Source of the DNA: Virgisporangium aurantiacum
GTDB lineage: Bacteria > Actinomycetota > Actinomycetes > Mycobacteriales > Micromonosporaceae
Length of the DNA: 64,000 nt
Direction of reading: 5' to 3'
NCBI RefSeq assembly: GCF_016863635.1
Contig: NZ_BOPG01000034.1
Span: 186,001-250,000, forward strand
Shown here: positions 1-10,383 of the stretch, piece after piece
Position numbering within the stretch: position 1 is the stretch's first letter
Layout of the letters: every line of letters starts with the position of its first letter
The notes under the pieces: generated by a model
Databases searched by the model: none
Seen by the model: only the letters and a program-made list of their open reading frames with translations
Told to the model about the DNA's origin: nothing
Made by a program: the position numbers and the translations under genes

Positions 1-212
1 TTCGTCGGCGCGCCCCGGCCGTACGGGGTGCGTACCAGGAGCACCGGCGCGTCGGGGTCGACGGGCTCGTAGACGTCGGTTTTCAGGATCACGCCGTCGC
101 GCGTCCGCACCGACAGTCCACGATGGACCGTGACGCGGCGCTTCGTCGCCGGCCTTTTGGGGAGGGCGGGGAGCTTGGCCACGGTGGCGAACGCACGCGA
201 GACAAGGGTCAC
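1..212 (-). CDS. CocE/NonD family hydrolase, N-terminal part (runs off the window)
   Basis: Reading leftward from a GTG at 212, the frame is open to the window edge (about 70 residues). It contains a basic N-terminus, then a stretch around DGVILKTDVYEP followed by LLVRTPYGRG. Seen: this DGV-L-x-DVY-P ... RTPYGRG pattern is the hallmark of the N-terminus of the X-Pro dipeptidyl-peptidase/CocE-NonD serine hydrolases, alpha/beta enzymes that cleave esters or amides. The catalytic Ser/Asp/His lie outside the window. It is divergent from typA with about 60 bp between the start codons. The start is my choice; no strong ribosome site is visible, so it may be leaderless. Confidence 0.75.
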   Translation of the reverse strand, partial: MTLVSRAFATVAKLPALPKRPATKRRVTVHRGLSVRTRDGVILKTDVYEPVDPDAPVLLVRTPYGRGAPT

Positions 213-274
213 ATCCGGAAGGCTAGGTGACCCCCGGCCGGTCCGCCCGGTTCGGCGGGCGGGAGAATTGCGGA

Positions 275-2115
<1,841 letters not shown>

Positions 2116-2119
<4 letters not shown>

Positions 2120-3174
2120 GTCTCGACGAGCGGCTTGTACTCCTCGACGGGCACGTCGAACGTCCACGCGACGCCCTGGCGTGCCGTGCGTACCCAGGGC
2201 GGCACCCGCAGCCAGTACACGCGGTACGTGCCGTCGGGCTCCGGCGTGGAGTTGACCACCTCGACCATGGCCAGGTCCTCGTCGCGGTCCATGGCGACGC
2301 GCCACAGCACGCCGGTGTCGTCTTCGTGCTGCCGGGTGGCGCCGAACTCGCGGGCGTACCGCTCGTAGCCGAAGTGCTCGAGCATCACGCGCCGCAGTTC
2401 CGCGTTGGTCTCGGCGGTGATGCGTTCGGCGGTGAGGTGCGGCAGCACCTCGGCCAGGGAGTCGGGGATCGGCATGCCGTGCCAGGCGTGCATCCCGAAC
2501 CCGTCGGGGTAGCCGAGCGCCGCCCCGTCGCCCCGGTGGAGGCGGCCGATGTTGTCGCGGTGCAGTTCGGTCGGCCGGTCGCTGAGGACGGCCACCCGCT
2601 CGTACGGCCACCACCAGCCCACCTGGCGCGTGACCGCGCCCAACGGCGCCAACCCGGGATGCTGCGGCCCGGTGCCGACGACCTCGGCGGTGGCCGCGAA
2701 CGTCGCCAGCCAGGGCGCCTCGTGGGTGCCGTACACCGCGTCGAACAGGGCGTCGCGGGCGTGCTCCGGCAGCTCGCCGGTGAGGTGCCGGCGCAATGGC
2801 TCGACCACCCGGTCGACCACGAGCCGCCACGACCCCGCCGACGCCGCCGTCCACACCTGCGCCCAGCCCACCGGCCCCAGCGCCGCCGACGCCGCGGCCC
2901 GCGCCGCCGCCCACGGCACGTTCCGCAGGGTCGCCCGCACCGGCCGGCCCCGGTCGGGCTCGCCGGCCGCCGCGATCGCGCCCGCCCGCGGCGACCCGGC
3001 CCAGATCACGCGGCCGGGCTCGGCCAGACCGGCGGCCCGATAGGCGGCCCGCACGGCCGACTCGGCCGCGGCCCGGTCGGTGGGCCCGGTGGCCAGGCCG
3101 ACCTCGCCCCAGGCGTCGGCCGCGTCGGCGGCCGCCCGCCCGAGGGCTCCCGCGGCCACATCGGTCGGTGCCAT
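2116..3174 (-). CDS. DUF6745 family protein
   Basis: A 352-residue soluble protein with no signal peptide or membrane segment. I recognise the DUF6745 pattern: an alanine-rich helical N-terminus (AAVRAAYRAAGL then VIWAGSPRAGA), conserved DAVYGTHEAPWLA in the middle, and a C-terminal half rich in Trp and acidic residues with MPIPDSLAEVLPHLTAE and VYWLRVPPWV. Function is unknown for the family. Its ATG shares one base with the TGA of the upstream small gene (TGATG), so the two are almost certainly translationally coupled. Its stop overlaps the typA stop head to head. Family assignment is from memory of the sequence pattern. Confidence 0.82.
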
Positions 3175-3485
3175 CAGTCGGCCACGTAGCGGTAGTCGCC
3201 CGGCACGTACTCGCGCTGGCGGACGATGCGGTAGCGCCCCGCCGGGACGGTGATGGCGCCGTGCTCCTCGTGCACCACCCGCGCCTTGGTGACGATCTCG
3301 ACGAACAGCCGGTCGATGTCGTCGGGGGCGGCGTACAGGGCCACGTCGGGACCGGTGATCACGTGGGCGTGCCCGGTGGCCTCGCCGCGCGCGAGCACCA
3401 GCCGCCCACCGTCGCGCGGGCCGGGAACGAGGCCGCCGGGAAGGTCGTCGATCGGGACGATCAGCACATCGCCTTGTCGGTACAT
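3174..3485 (-). CDS. small conserved protein coupled to DUF6745
   Basis: A 103-residue soluble protein beginning MYRQGDVLIVPIDDLP, with a glycine- and arginine-rich centre (LARGEATGHAHVI) and C-terminal VPAGRYRIVRQREYVPGDYRYVAD. The sequence looks all-beta. I do not recognise a named domain; the closing YVPGDYRYV pattern is typical of small proteins encoded beside DUF6745 genes, which I recall but cannot check. ATG 3485 is preferred; an in-frame GTG two codons upstream is the alternative. It shares one base with the DUF6745 start, so the two genes form a unit just downstream of the STM401x cluster on the same strand (48 bp after the STM4011 stop). Confidence 0.7.
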   Translation of the reverse strand: MYRQGDVLIVPIDDLPGGLVPGPRDGGRLVLARGEATGHAHVITGPDVALYAAPDDIDRLFVEIVTKARVVHEEHGAITVPAGRYRIVRQREYVPGDYRYVAD

Positions 3486-3533
3486 GCCCACACCGTATCG
3501 ATGACCTACGACATTTCCTGTCCCCCGCAGGGC

Positions 3534-4379
3534 TCAACGAAGCGCGGCGATCCGCTCCAGGACGCCGCCCGCGAAGACGTCGTACAGGGGCAGCGTGCGC
3601 AGGTGCACGTAGCCGATGTGGCAGTCGCAGGTGGTGTTGGGGCAGGGGCGGGGACGCAGGCCGGCCCGCCAGGAGCCGTCGTACAGGTTGCCGATCGGGT
3701 CGCGGACGAAGTGGCAGCGGCGCACCGTCCCGTCGCCGTCGACCGACACCACCGTGTCACCGGTGCGGCAGTCGGCGCCCAGGCTCTGGTGCGGACGCAC
3801 GCTGAACCCGAAGTGCGGGTCGATCGCCGTCCAGTCGGCCTCCGCCGCGGCGTCGTACGAGCGGCCGTCGGCCGCGTTGACCCACAGGTACACCTCGTCG
3901 GGCAGGTCGCGCCGCAGCGCCCGCGCCTCGTCGAGGTGCTCGGGCAGCCCGACCACGCCCACCGAATAGCGCACGCCCAGCCCGGCCACCTCGCGACACC
4001 GTTCCAGGAACGCCGACCGCGTCACCTCGCCCGGGTGGTACGTGCACCACAACGCCACCTTCGCCGGCGAGGCCGCGGCCAGGAACCCGGGCCGCGCGGC
4101 CAGGTTCGTCTGGATGGCGACCCGCTCCACGTGCGGCAGGTGTGACAGCCGCACGATCGCTTCGCGGTACCACGATCGGGACAGACCCTCGCCCCACGGC
4201 GTGAACAGCACGGAGATCTCCGTGCCGCGCTCCGCGGCGAGCCACCCGACGAACCGGTCGAGGGCCGCCCGGTCGGCGCGCAGCGCCTCCGGCGGGTCGC
4301 GCCTCTTCGCGAACGGGCAGTACGGGCAGTCGTAGTTGCACGACGCCAGCGGCCCGCGGTACAGGATGGACAGTTTCAT
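3534..4379 (-). CDS. STM4011-family radical SAM protein
   Basis: A 281-residue radical S-adenosylmethionine enzyme. The N-terminal CNYDCPYC (CxxxCxxC) binds the catalytic 4Fe-4S cluster. The C-terminus has five further cysteines (in ADCRTG, VRRCHF, and RPCPNTTCDCHIG), which looks like a SPASM/twitch-type auxiliary cluster as found in peptide-modifying radical SAM enzymes. Sequence and gene context match the STM4011 family named from Salmonella; no reaction is established for it. It is last in the modification run and its ATG overlaps the STM4012 stop (ATGA). The start is fixed by that overlap and by homologues that begin MKLSILYRGPLxSCNYDCPYC. Confidence 0.93.
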   Translation of the reverse strand: MKLSILYRGPLASCNYDCPYCPFAKRRDPPEALRADRAALDRFVGWLAAERGTEISVLFTPWGEGLSRSWYREAIVRLSHLPHVERVAIQTNLAARPGFLAAASPAKVALWCTYHPGEVTRSAFLERCREVAGLGVRYSVGVVGLPEHLDEARALRRDLPDEVYLWVNAADGRSYDAAAEADWTAIDPHFGFSVRPHQSLGADCRTGDTVVSVDGDGTVRRCHFVRDPIGNLYDGSWRAGLRPRPCPNTTCDCHIGYVHLRTLPLYDVFAGGVLERIAALR

Positions 4380-5677
4380 CGCGTCGCGTACCCGGCCATC
4401 GCCGCCCGCACGCCCGGCGACACCAGCCACGGCCCGATCGCGTCCGAGTACGCCAGCCCGTCGGCGGTGAGGCGCAACGCGTTCGCATCCAGAAAACCGG
4501 ATTCGGCGAGCGATACCAACTGCGGGAAGTCGTCGTCCACTGTGGACCCGAAGCGCGCGGCGTACCCGGCCCGGCGCACGCCGCCGACCCGTAACAACGA
4601 CTTCAGGAGCCACCGCCGGCGCTGTTCGAGCGCGTCGAGGGCGAAGCCGTACTCGGCGACGTCGAAGTCGGTGGCCGGCCGGCCGAGGTAGTCGTCGATG
4701 ATGGCGCGCACCTGCCCGATGCCCACCGCGTAGTCGAACGAGTAGTGCAGCCCGGTGGTGTACGAGCGCGCGCCGCAGCCGAGCCCCACCATGCCGTCGT
4801 CCTGGCAGCAGTACTCCGGCCCGTCGAGGACCGGCGCCGACGCCAACCGGAACATGCGCATCGACTCCTGCCGGTAGCCGGCACCCGCCAGCACCTCGAC
4901 CGCTCGGCGGTACAGGGCGAGCCGCTCGGCGTCCCATAAAGGATCTTCCGCGGCACCACGACGGCCGAGACCGGTGAGCGGCCGCACGTACAACGGATAG
5001 AGGTAGAGCTCCTCCGGCCGCCACGACAGCGCCGTGGCCAGCGAGTACTCCCAGGTCGCGGCCGTCTGGCCGGGGATGCCGTAGATGAGGTCGAGGTTGA
5101 GCGTGTCGACGGCGCTCGCGCGGATCGCGGCGAGCGCGCGGTCGACCTCCGCGCGGCGTTGCGGCCGCCCGGCCCGGTGCGCCTCGTCGTCGAGGAACGA
5201 CTGGACGCCGATGCTGACCCGCGTGACGCCCCGCGCCGCGAGCACCGCGAGCCGGTCGGGGGTGGCCGTGGCCGGCGACGTCTCCACGCCGAGCGGCACC
5301 CGCGCCCCGCCGGTGAACCCGTCGACGACGTCGAACAGCCGCTCCAGTTCCGGCGCGGTGAGGTAGGTAGGCGTGCCGCCGCCGATCGCGACCCGGGCGA
5401 ACTCGGTGCCGCCGGGCAGCGCGTCGCGCACCCGTTCCGCCTGCACCGTGAGTTGCGCCAGGTATGCCGACACCTGCTCGGCCGGCGGGTTGGCGCGGGT
5501 GAACAGGTTGCAGAACCCGCACCGCATCTCGCAGAACGGCACGTGCACGTAGCAGAACAGGGCGCGCGTGTCCTCGCCCGCCCACACGTCACGCAGCGCC
5601 GGCCGCGGCCGCAACGGCCGGTACGCGGTCTTGTGCGGGTACGCGTAGAGGTAGCCCTGGTACGGCGAGCCCAGCAT
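4376..5677 (-). CDS. STM4012-family radical SAM protein (HemN-like)
   Basis: A 433-residue radical SAM enzyme of the coproporphyrinogen III dehydrogenase-like (HemN/HemW) superfamily. It has HVPFCEMRCGFCNLF (CxxxCxxC) near residue 50, the glycine-rich GGGTPTYL SAM-contact motif, GVETSP and the SIGVQSF strand typical of HemN-like proteins, and a C-terminal winged-helix-like tail. The family is the STM4012 group; its substrate is unknown, and cluster context argues against a haem role. Start ATG shares bases with the STM4013 TGA (TGATG), and its stop overlaps the next ATG, so translation is coupled on both sides. Confidence 0.94.
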   Translation of the reverse strand: MLGSPYQGYLYAYPHKTAYRPLRPRPALRDVWAGEDTRALFCYVHVPFCEMRCGFCNLFTRANPPAEQVSAYLAQLTVQAERVRDALPGGTEFARVAIGGGTPTYLTAPELERLFDVVDGFTGGARVPLGVETSPATATPDRLAVLAARGVTRVSIGVQSFLDDEAHRAGRPQRRAEVDRALAAIRASAVDTLNLDLIYGIPGQTAATWEYSLATALSWRPEELYLYPLYVRPLTGLGRRGAAEDPLWDAERLALYRRAVEVLAGAGYRQESMRMFRLASAPVLDGPEYCCQDDGMVGLGCGARSYTTGLHYSFDYAVGIGQVRAIIDDYLGRPATDFDVAEYGFALDALEQRRRWLLKSLLRVGGVRRAGYAARFGSTVDDDFPQLVSLAESGFLDANALRLTADGLAYSDAIGPWLVSPGVRAAMAGYATR

Positions 5678-6468
5678 CACAGCATCATTTCCGCATACGG
5701 CACCGTCCACACGACTTCGTGCGCGACGCGGTGTCCGGTGAGGCCGTCCTCGCCGTACGCGGTGCCGTGGTCGGAGCACACGATCGCCGCGCACGGCCGG
5801 TTCCGCGACGTCATCGCCGTGACCAGGCGCGGAATCTGCCGATCGACGTACTCCAGCGCCGCGGCGTGCGACTCGATCGAGTCGGCGTCGGCGCCCTCGA
5901 GGTAATGCCGGTTCGGCTGGTGCAACGCCGCCACGTTCAGGAACACGAACACGGGCAGGGCGGGCGGCGTCGCGGCGAGCGCGGCTTCGAGCCGCGCGAG
6001 TTGCGCTTCGAGGCAGTGCTTTTCGGTGACGCCGTAGGCAGGCTCCCAGTACGCCTCGTGGAACAGCGACGGCAGCACCCGCCCCAACGGCGAGCGCAGA
6101 TTGAAGAAGCCCACCCCGCCGAGGCACACGGTGCGGTAGCCGGCGTCGGCGAACGCGGTGACGATGTCGGGCGCGTCGAACACCCACGTACCGTCCACAG
6201 TGGACTCACTGCCCGGAAACCGGGCCGCGAACGGGCGCGGGTGCGGCCCGGGACCGGGCGGCGTGGGCAGGAAACCGGCGAAGAACGCGTGGTGCGCCGC
6301 GTAGGTGAAGGTCGCCGGCGAATGCCTTTTCTCCCACCGGTTTCCGGGCAGCAGGGCGGCCAGGTTCGGAGTGCGTCCCTCGTCGAGCAGCCGCGCCGCG
6401 ACGTCGTACCGCAGCGTGTCGAGCGTCATGAACAGCATGTCGTGGGTGCCGACGACATCCTTCAGCAT
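5677..6468 (-). CDS. STM4013/SEN3800-family hydrolase (alkaline phosphatase fold)
   Basis: A 263-residue sulfatase/phosphatase-fold enzyme. It has the metal-binding N-terminus MLFMTLDTLRYDVA, the TPNLAAL and FTYAAHHAFFAGF segments where sulfatases carry their nucleophile, and CSDHGTAYGEDG near the C-terminus for the second metal site. The sulfatase CxPxR formylglycine motif is absent; a Thr in the FTYAAH region is the likelier nucleophile, so a phospho- or ester-hydrolase role is more probable. It matches the STM4013/SEN3800 family. The start ATG lies inside the last codons of STM4014 (7-bp overlap). No signal peptide is present, so it acts in the cytoplasm. Confidence 0.92.
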   Translation of the reverse strand: MLKDVVGTHDMLFMTLDTLRYDVAARLLDEGRTPNLAALLPGNRWEKRHSPATFTYAAHHAFFAGFLPTPPGPGPHPRPFAARFPGSESTVDGTWVFDAPDIVTAFADAGYRTVCLGGVGFFNLRSPLGRVLPSLFHEAYWEPAYGVTEKHCLEAQLARLEAALAATPPALPVFVFLNVAALHQPNRHYLEGADADSIESHAAALEYVDRQIPRLVTAMTSRNRPCAAIVCSDHGTAYGEDGLTGHRVAHEVVWTVPYAEMML

Positions 6469-7493
6469 CGCGCCACCAACCTGTGCACCTGCTCGGCGTA
6501 CGTGTCCCGCCCGTGCTCGTTGAGCAGCCCCGGCAGCAGGTCGCCGAACGCGTTGACCTCGGCGACCGCGTGCCGCCGCCAATTGCTGGCGAACATGAGG
6601 TCGACGCCCACCTGCAGGCAGCCGGGGAACTGCGCGGCGGCGCGGGCACAGGTCTCCATCGCCGCCGCCCACTGCTCCTCGCCCGCGGCCCGCCGCACCG
6701 CCGCGACGTCACCCCGCTGGGCGCCCAGGTGCAGGTTGGTCATCGGGTGCCGGCTGGCCCGCACCACCACGTGGGTCGGCTCGCCGCCGATCACGACCAC
6801 GCGCAGGTCGACCGTGCGCCCGCCCAGACCGGCCTTCGGGTACCAGCGCTCCACGTGCAGCGGCCCCAACCGGTCGACGATGTACCGCACCGTCGCCTCG
6901 TCGGTGTACCGGCGCACGGTGAGCGAGTTGTAGAGCCGCCCGCCGGACACCTCGACCGACGTGGTGGCCACCAACCGCCGTCCGGCCTGTTCGAACGCGA
7001 TCACCCCGGACGCCGACGACCCGTGCGGCGGCTTGATGAACACCCGGCTCCAGCCGGCGCCCCACATCTCCCCGCGCAGGTCGGCGTAGCCGGACAGCGG
7101 TGGAGCCGCCTCCGGCACCGGCACCCCCGCGCTCGTCAGGACGGCGTGGCACCGCCGCTTGTCGAACAGCACGGCCAGTTCGGCCGGGTCGTTGAGCAGC
7201 GTGCCGCCGAGTCTCTCCAACGCCTTCGTGAACCCGGCGTACCAGGCCTCCCCCGACCGGATCTCGCCGTGCTCCGCCGGCTCGGCGTCGCCGCGGAGCA
7301 ACCGGTCGACCTCGGCGTCACCGTCGGGCGAGTCGATCCGCACCAGCGCGCCGCGCGGGATCCCGGGCGTCTCACCGGCCGCGAGCCGCCGCCACGGGAT
7401 CTCCACCGCCGGCGGCAGCCCGGCCGCCCGCACGGCGTCGGCGAACAGCCTCGCCCGCCGCCCGCCCGGGTTCGTGACCACCGCCAGTCGCAC
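6462..7493 (-). CDS. STM4014-family protein (ATP-grasp-like)
   Basis: A 343-residue protein of the STM4014 family. The core reads as an ATP-grasp ligase: FIKPPHGSSASGV is a phosphate-binding loop, DLRVVVIGGEPTHVVVRAS is the central strand pair, and VGVDLMFA ... AVAEVNAFGDLLPG supplies the Asp and Glu/Asn metal ligands. ATP-grasp enzymes join a carboxylate to an amine or thiol, so attachment of an amino acid or other group to a protein is plausible here (inference). GTG 7493 is chosen because AGAGG lies 8 bases upstream; GTG 7502 is an in-frame alternative. It starts just after the first LRR gene ends. Confidence 0.88.
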   Translation of the reverse strand: MRLAVVTNPGGRRARLFADAVRAAGLPPAVEIPWRRLAAGETPGIPRGALVRIDSPDGDAEVDRLLRGDAEPAEHGEIRSGEAWYAGFTKALERLGGTLLNDPAELAVLFDKRRCHAVLTSAGVPVPEAAPPLSGYADLRGEMWGAGWSRVFIKPPHGSSASGVIAFEQAGRRLVATTSVEVSGGRLYNSLTVRRYTDEATVRYIVDRLGPLHVERWYPKAGLGGRTVDLRVVVIGGEPTHVVVRASRHPMTNLHLGAQRGDVAAVRRAAGEEQWAAAMETCARAAAQFPGCLQVGVDLMFASNWRRHAVAEVNAFGDLLPGLLNEHGRDTYAEQVHRLVARC

Positions 7494-7504
7494 CGCTGCC
7501 ACCT

Positions 7505-8428
7505 CTACTCGCTCACCGCGATCCAGCGGTCGTCTTCGTCGTCGTGCATCTGCTCGTCGACGTCGACCGCCACCCCGGGCAGCTCGGCGACGATGCGCTC
7601 CATCATCTCGGTGGACATGTAGTGGTGCCACAGGTCCAGCTCGTCGAGGTGGGTCAGCGGCTGCCCGGCGAGCAGGGCGGCCGCGCCGCGGTCGGTGAGC
7701 ACCCCCATCGACAGGTCGAGCGTCGTCAGCCGGGCCACGACCGGGGCACCGGCCACCGCCGCCGCGACGTCGTCGGCGATCTCGGAGTTCTGCAGGCCCA
7801 GGGACGTCAGCGCGGGCAGCCGCGATCCGCCGAGCAGGTCGGCGAGGTCGGCCACGGTGGTGTCACCACCGTAGTTCCCGGTGCCGAGCCACAGCTCCAG
7901 GAACCACAGGTTCGGCAGGTCGGAGGCGCCGACCGCGCGCACCACCGCGGCCGGCAGGCCGCCGCTCTCGAACGTCAGCTGGCGCAGGCCCTCGTGCCGC
8001 ACGGGCCGCAGGCGCAGGCCCTCGCCGCCCCGCACGGTGAGGATCTCCAGCCGCGGCAGCGCCTCCAGCAACGGCGTGAGGTCGTCGTGCTGGATCCAGG
8101 AGATCTCGCACTCCTCCGGGACCATGTCGCCGAGGAACAGCGCGCGCAGGTTCGGCAACGGGGCGAGCTTCTCGGCCAGCATCGGCACCGGCAGCTTCTC
8201 GTCGTACGCCGCGCCGCCCCACTGGCCGACGATCAGGGCGGCGACGTTGTCGACGCCGACCGTCTCCAGGAACGTGTCGAGCAGCCCCCGGAACGTGTCG
8301 GGGCCGTCGTCGTAGTCGAGCTCCAGCCGCCAGGCGTAGTCGGTGTCGGCCGGGTCGACCGGCTCGGCCGGATCGAACGTGCGGACCAGCAGCCCGCCGA
8401 AGCCGTCCGGGTGGTCGACGAACCTCAT
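7505..8428 (-). CDS. STM4015-family leucine-rich-repeat protein, copy A
   Basis: A 307-residue cytosolic protein with a short N-terminal domain and about six degenerate leucine-rich repeats (LPNLRALFLGDM, LPRLEILTVRGG, LPNLWFLELWLG, LPALTSLGLQNS, VARLTTLDLSMG, LTHLDELDLWHH). It belongs to the STM4015 family, which accompanies STM4011-4014. The ligand is unknown. GGGAG sits upstream of ATG 8428. It is one of three adjacent paralogues and the one next to STM4014; it is the most acidic at its C-terminus (DEQMHDDEDDRW). The role could be substrate, scaffold or recognition subunit for the modifying enzymes (inference). Confidence 0.92.
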   Translation of the reverse strand: MRFVDHPDGFGGLLVRTFDPAEPVDPADTDYAWRLELDYDDGPDTFRGLLDTFLETVGVDNVAALIVGQWGGAAYDEKLPVPMLAEKLAPLPNLRALFLGDMVPEECEISWIQHDDLTPLLEALPRLEILTVRGGEGLRLRPVRHEGLRQLTFESGGLPAAVVRAVGASDLPNLWFLELWLGTGNYGGDTTVADLADLLGGSRLPALTSLGLQNSEIADDVAAAVAGAPVVARLTTLDLSMGVLTDRGAAALLAGQPLTHLDELDLWHHYMSTEMMERIVAELPGVAVDVDEQMHDDEDDRWIAVSE

Positions 8429-8438
8429 GCCCGCTCCC

Positions 8439-9353
8439 CTACTCGCCGACGGCGACGTACCGGTCGCCCTCGTACTCGGCCTGGCGTTCCTCGAGGTCGA
8501 CCGCGACGCCGGGCAGGGCGGCGGTGATCCGGGCGGCCAGTTCCGGCGAGACGAAGTGGTGCCGGAGGTTCAGCGTGGCCAGGTGGGTGAGCGGCTGGCC
8601 GGCGAGCAGCGCCCGCACGCCGTCGTCGCCGACCGCGCCCATCGACAGGTCGAGGTGTGCCAGCCGGGCCACCACCGGAGCCGTGGCGACCGCGGCGGCC
8701 AGCGCGTCGGCGTCCCAGGCGTTGCGCAGGCCGAGGTCGGTGAGCGCCGGCAACCGGGCGCCGCCGAGGATCTCAGCCAGGTCGTCGACGGTGGCGTCGC
8801 CCCCGTACCGCGGATCGCCCAGCCACAGCTCCAGCCGTTCGAGCCGGGGCAGGTCGCTCGCGCCGATCGCGCGGACCGTCTCGGCCGGCAGCCCGCCGCT
8901 CTCCAGCTCCAGCACCCGCAGCTCGGCGTGGGTCACCGGGCTGAACCCGGTGCTGCCGCGGACCCGCAGGTGGGTCAGCCCGGGGTAGGCGGCCAGCAAC
9001 GGGGCCGGATCGGCGGTCTGCAGCCAGGACACCTCGCACTCGTCGATCGTGATGTCGCCGACGAACAGCGCCCGCAGGTTCGGCAGGCCGGCCGCGCGCT
9101 CGGCCAGGACGTCGACCGGCGGTGGGTGGTGGTTCGCGCCGCCCCACTCGCCGATCACCAGCGCGGTGGCCACCGCACCGAACTCGGCGACGAAGCGGTC
9201 GAGTTCCGCGGCGAACTCCGCCGGCCCACCCGCGTACTCCCAACACACCCGCCACGCCACCGCCGCCGGATCGGCGACCTTCCCGGCCGTCCGGACGTCG
9301 TAGTCCTCCACCCGGCAACCGGCGAAGTGCTCGACCCGGCTGTAGAACGCCAC
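8439..9353 (-). CDS. STM4015-family leucine-rich-repeat protein, copy B
   Basis: A 304-residue paralogue of copies A and C with the same order of repeats and the shared motifs DECEVSWLQ, GGLPAETVRAIGASDLP and LELWLGDPRYGGDATV. Start GTG 9353 is supported by GGGAG five bases upstream; the open frame continues far upstream without similarity to the paralogues. Only 10 bases separate its stop from the start of copy A, so it lies in the same operon. Repeat consensus is LxxLxxLxLxxN-like with Asp/Arg variants. Nothing in it suggests catalysis. Confidence 0.9.
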   Translation of the reverse strand: MAFYSRVEHFAGCRVEDYDVRTAGKVADPAAVAWRVCWEYAGGPAEFAAELDRFVAEFGAVATALVIGEWGGANHHPPPVDVLAERAAGLPNLRALFVGDITIDECEVSWLQTADPAPLLAAYPGLTHLRVRGSTGFSPVTHAELRVLELESGGLPAETVRAIGASDLPRLERLELWLGDPRYGGDATVDDLAEILGGARLPALTDLGLRNAWDADALAAAVATAPVVARLAHLDLSMGAVGDDGVRALLAGQPLTHLATLNLRHHFVSPELAARITAALPGVAVDLEERQAEYEGDRYVAVGE

Positions 9354-9355
9354 CG

Positions 9356-10267
9356 CTACTCCCCTACCGAGACGTACCGGTCGCGGGTGTCCTTCTGCCG
9401 ATCGCCCAGGTCGACCTCGACGCCGGGCAGTTCGGCGACGACGCGCGCCATCATCTCCTCGGACAGGTAGTGCCGGTGCAGGTCGAGCCGCCGCAGGTGG
9501 GTGAGCGGCTGGCCGCCGAGCAACGCCCGGGCGCCGTCGTCGCCGAGCGTGCCCATCGACAGGTCGAGCACCTCCAACCGGGCCACGACGGGCGCGCTCG
9601 CCACGACGGCCGCCACGGCGTCGGCGTGCTCGGCGTTGCGGAGCCCGAGGTAGCGCAGGCTCGGCAGGCGGGCGCCGCCGAGGATCTCGGCGAGGTCCTC
9701 GACGCCGCTGTCGCCGCCGTACCCCTCGGTGCCGAGCCAGAGTTCGAGGTAGATGAGCGCCGGCAGGTCGCTGGCACCGACCCCGCGGACCGTGGACGCC
9801 GGCAGCCCGCCGCTCTCCAGCACCAGCGACTGCAGCACCGGGCTGCTGACGGCGGAGAAGCCGGTGCTGCCCCGGTTCGACAGGTGGGTGATGCGCGGGA
9901 AGGCGGTGAGGAACTTCGACACGTCGTCCTGCCCGATCCAGGAGACCTCGCACTCCTCGAACGTCATCTCGCCGACGAACAACGCCTCCAGGTTCGGCAG
10001 CGAACCCGCCCGGGCCACGATCTCCTCGACCGGCGGCGGGTCTTCGTACGCCGTGCCCCACTGCCCGATCACGAGCGCGGCGACGGCCGGCCCGAACGCC
10101 GCGATCAGGGCGTCGAGCGCCGCGAGGAACACCTCCGGCTCGTCTTCGTAATCCACCGACAGCCGCCAGGCGACGACGCCGGGATCGACCACGTCCGGCA
10201 CGTTCCCGGCGTCGAACTCGACGACCGGAAACCCGGCGAACGTTTCCAGGTGCTCGTTGAACGTCAT
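9356..10267 (-). CDS. STM4015-family leucine-rich-repeat protein, copy C (first gene of the operon)
   Basis: A 303-residue LRR paralogue beginning MTFNEHLETFAGFPVVEFDAG and sharing FEECEVSWIG, GGLPASTVRGVGASDLP and LELWLGTEGYGGDSGV with its neighbours. It is the promoter-proximal gene of the STM401x operon: the 116 bases upstream hold no other gene apart from a hairpin at 10318-10342. The ATG has a G-rich ribosome site (GGGGGGA) seven bases upstream. Copies B and C look closer to each other than to A (both have STGFS in repeat 3), which suggests stepwise duplication. Confidence 0.91.
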   Translation of the reverse strand: MTFNEHLETFAGFPVVEFDAGNVPDVVDPGVVAWRLSVDYEDEPEVFLAALDALIAAFGPAVAALVIGQWGTAYEDPPPVEEIVARAGSLPNLEALFVGEMTFEECEVSWIGQDDVSKFLTAFPRITHLSNRGSTGFSAVSSPVLQSLVLESGGLPASTVRGVGASDLPALIYLELWLGTEGYGGDSGVEDLAEILGGARLPSLRYLGLRNAEHADAVAAVVASAPVVARLEVLDLSMGTLGDDGARALLGGQPLTHLRRLDLHRHYLSEEMMARVVAELPGVEVDLGDRQKDTRDRYVSVGE

Positions 10268-10317
10268 GGATATCCCCCCGGAGCGCGGTGTTTGATGGAC
10301 GCGCGGACGCTACCGCA

Positions 10318-10342
10318 GACCGCACCCACGTGTGGGGCGGTC
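10318..10342 (-). terminator. hairpin downstream of uvrB
   Basis: Arms 10318-10328 and 10333-10342 pair over 10 bp with one bulged A and a 4-base loop. It lies about 40 bases past the uvrB stop. There is no U-run, so it may be a terminator or just an mRNA 3' end structure. It also sits in the promoter region of the LRR operon. Confidence 0.45.
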
Positions 10343-10383
10343 GACGGCCGAACTGCCTCGTGCCTGCCGCTACTTGACTGCTG

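Noticed and set aside
3534..5585. A 683-codon fused frame containing STM4011
   Set aside because: The first 400 codons are out of frame with STM4012, which has a full HemN-like protein in the other frame; the real STM4011 starts at 4379.
5677..6468. STM4013 as a sulfatase activated by the neighbouring radical SAM proteins
   Set aside because: No CxPxR or SxPxR formylglycine motif; the family matches a phosphatase-fold hydrolase without that modification.
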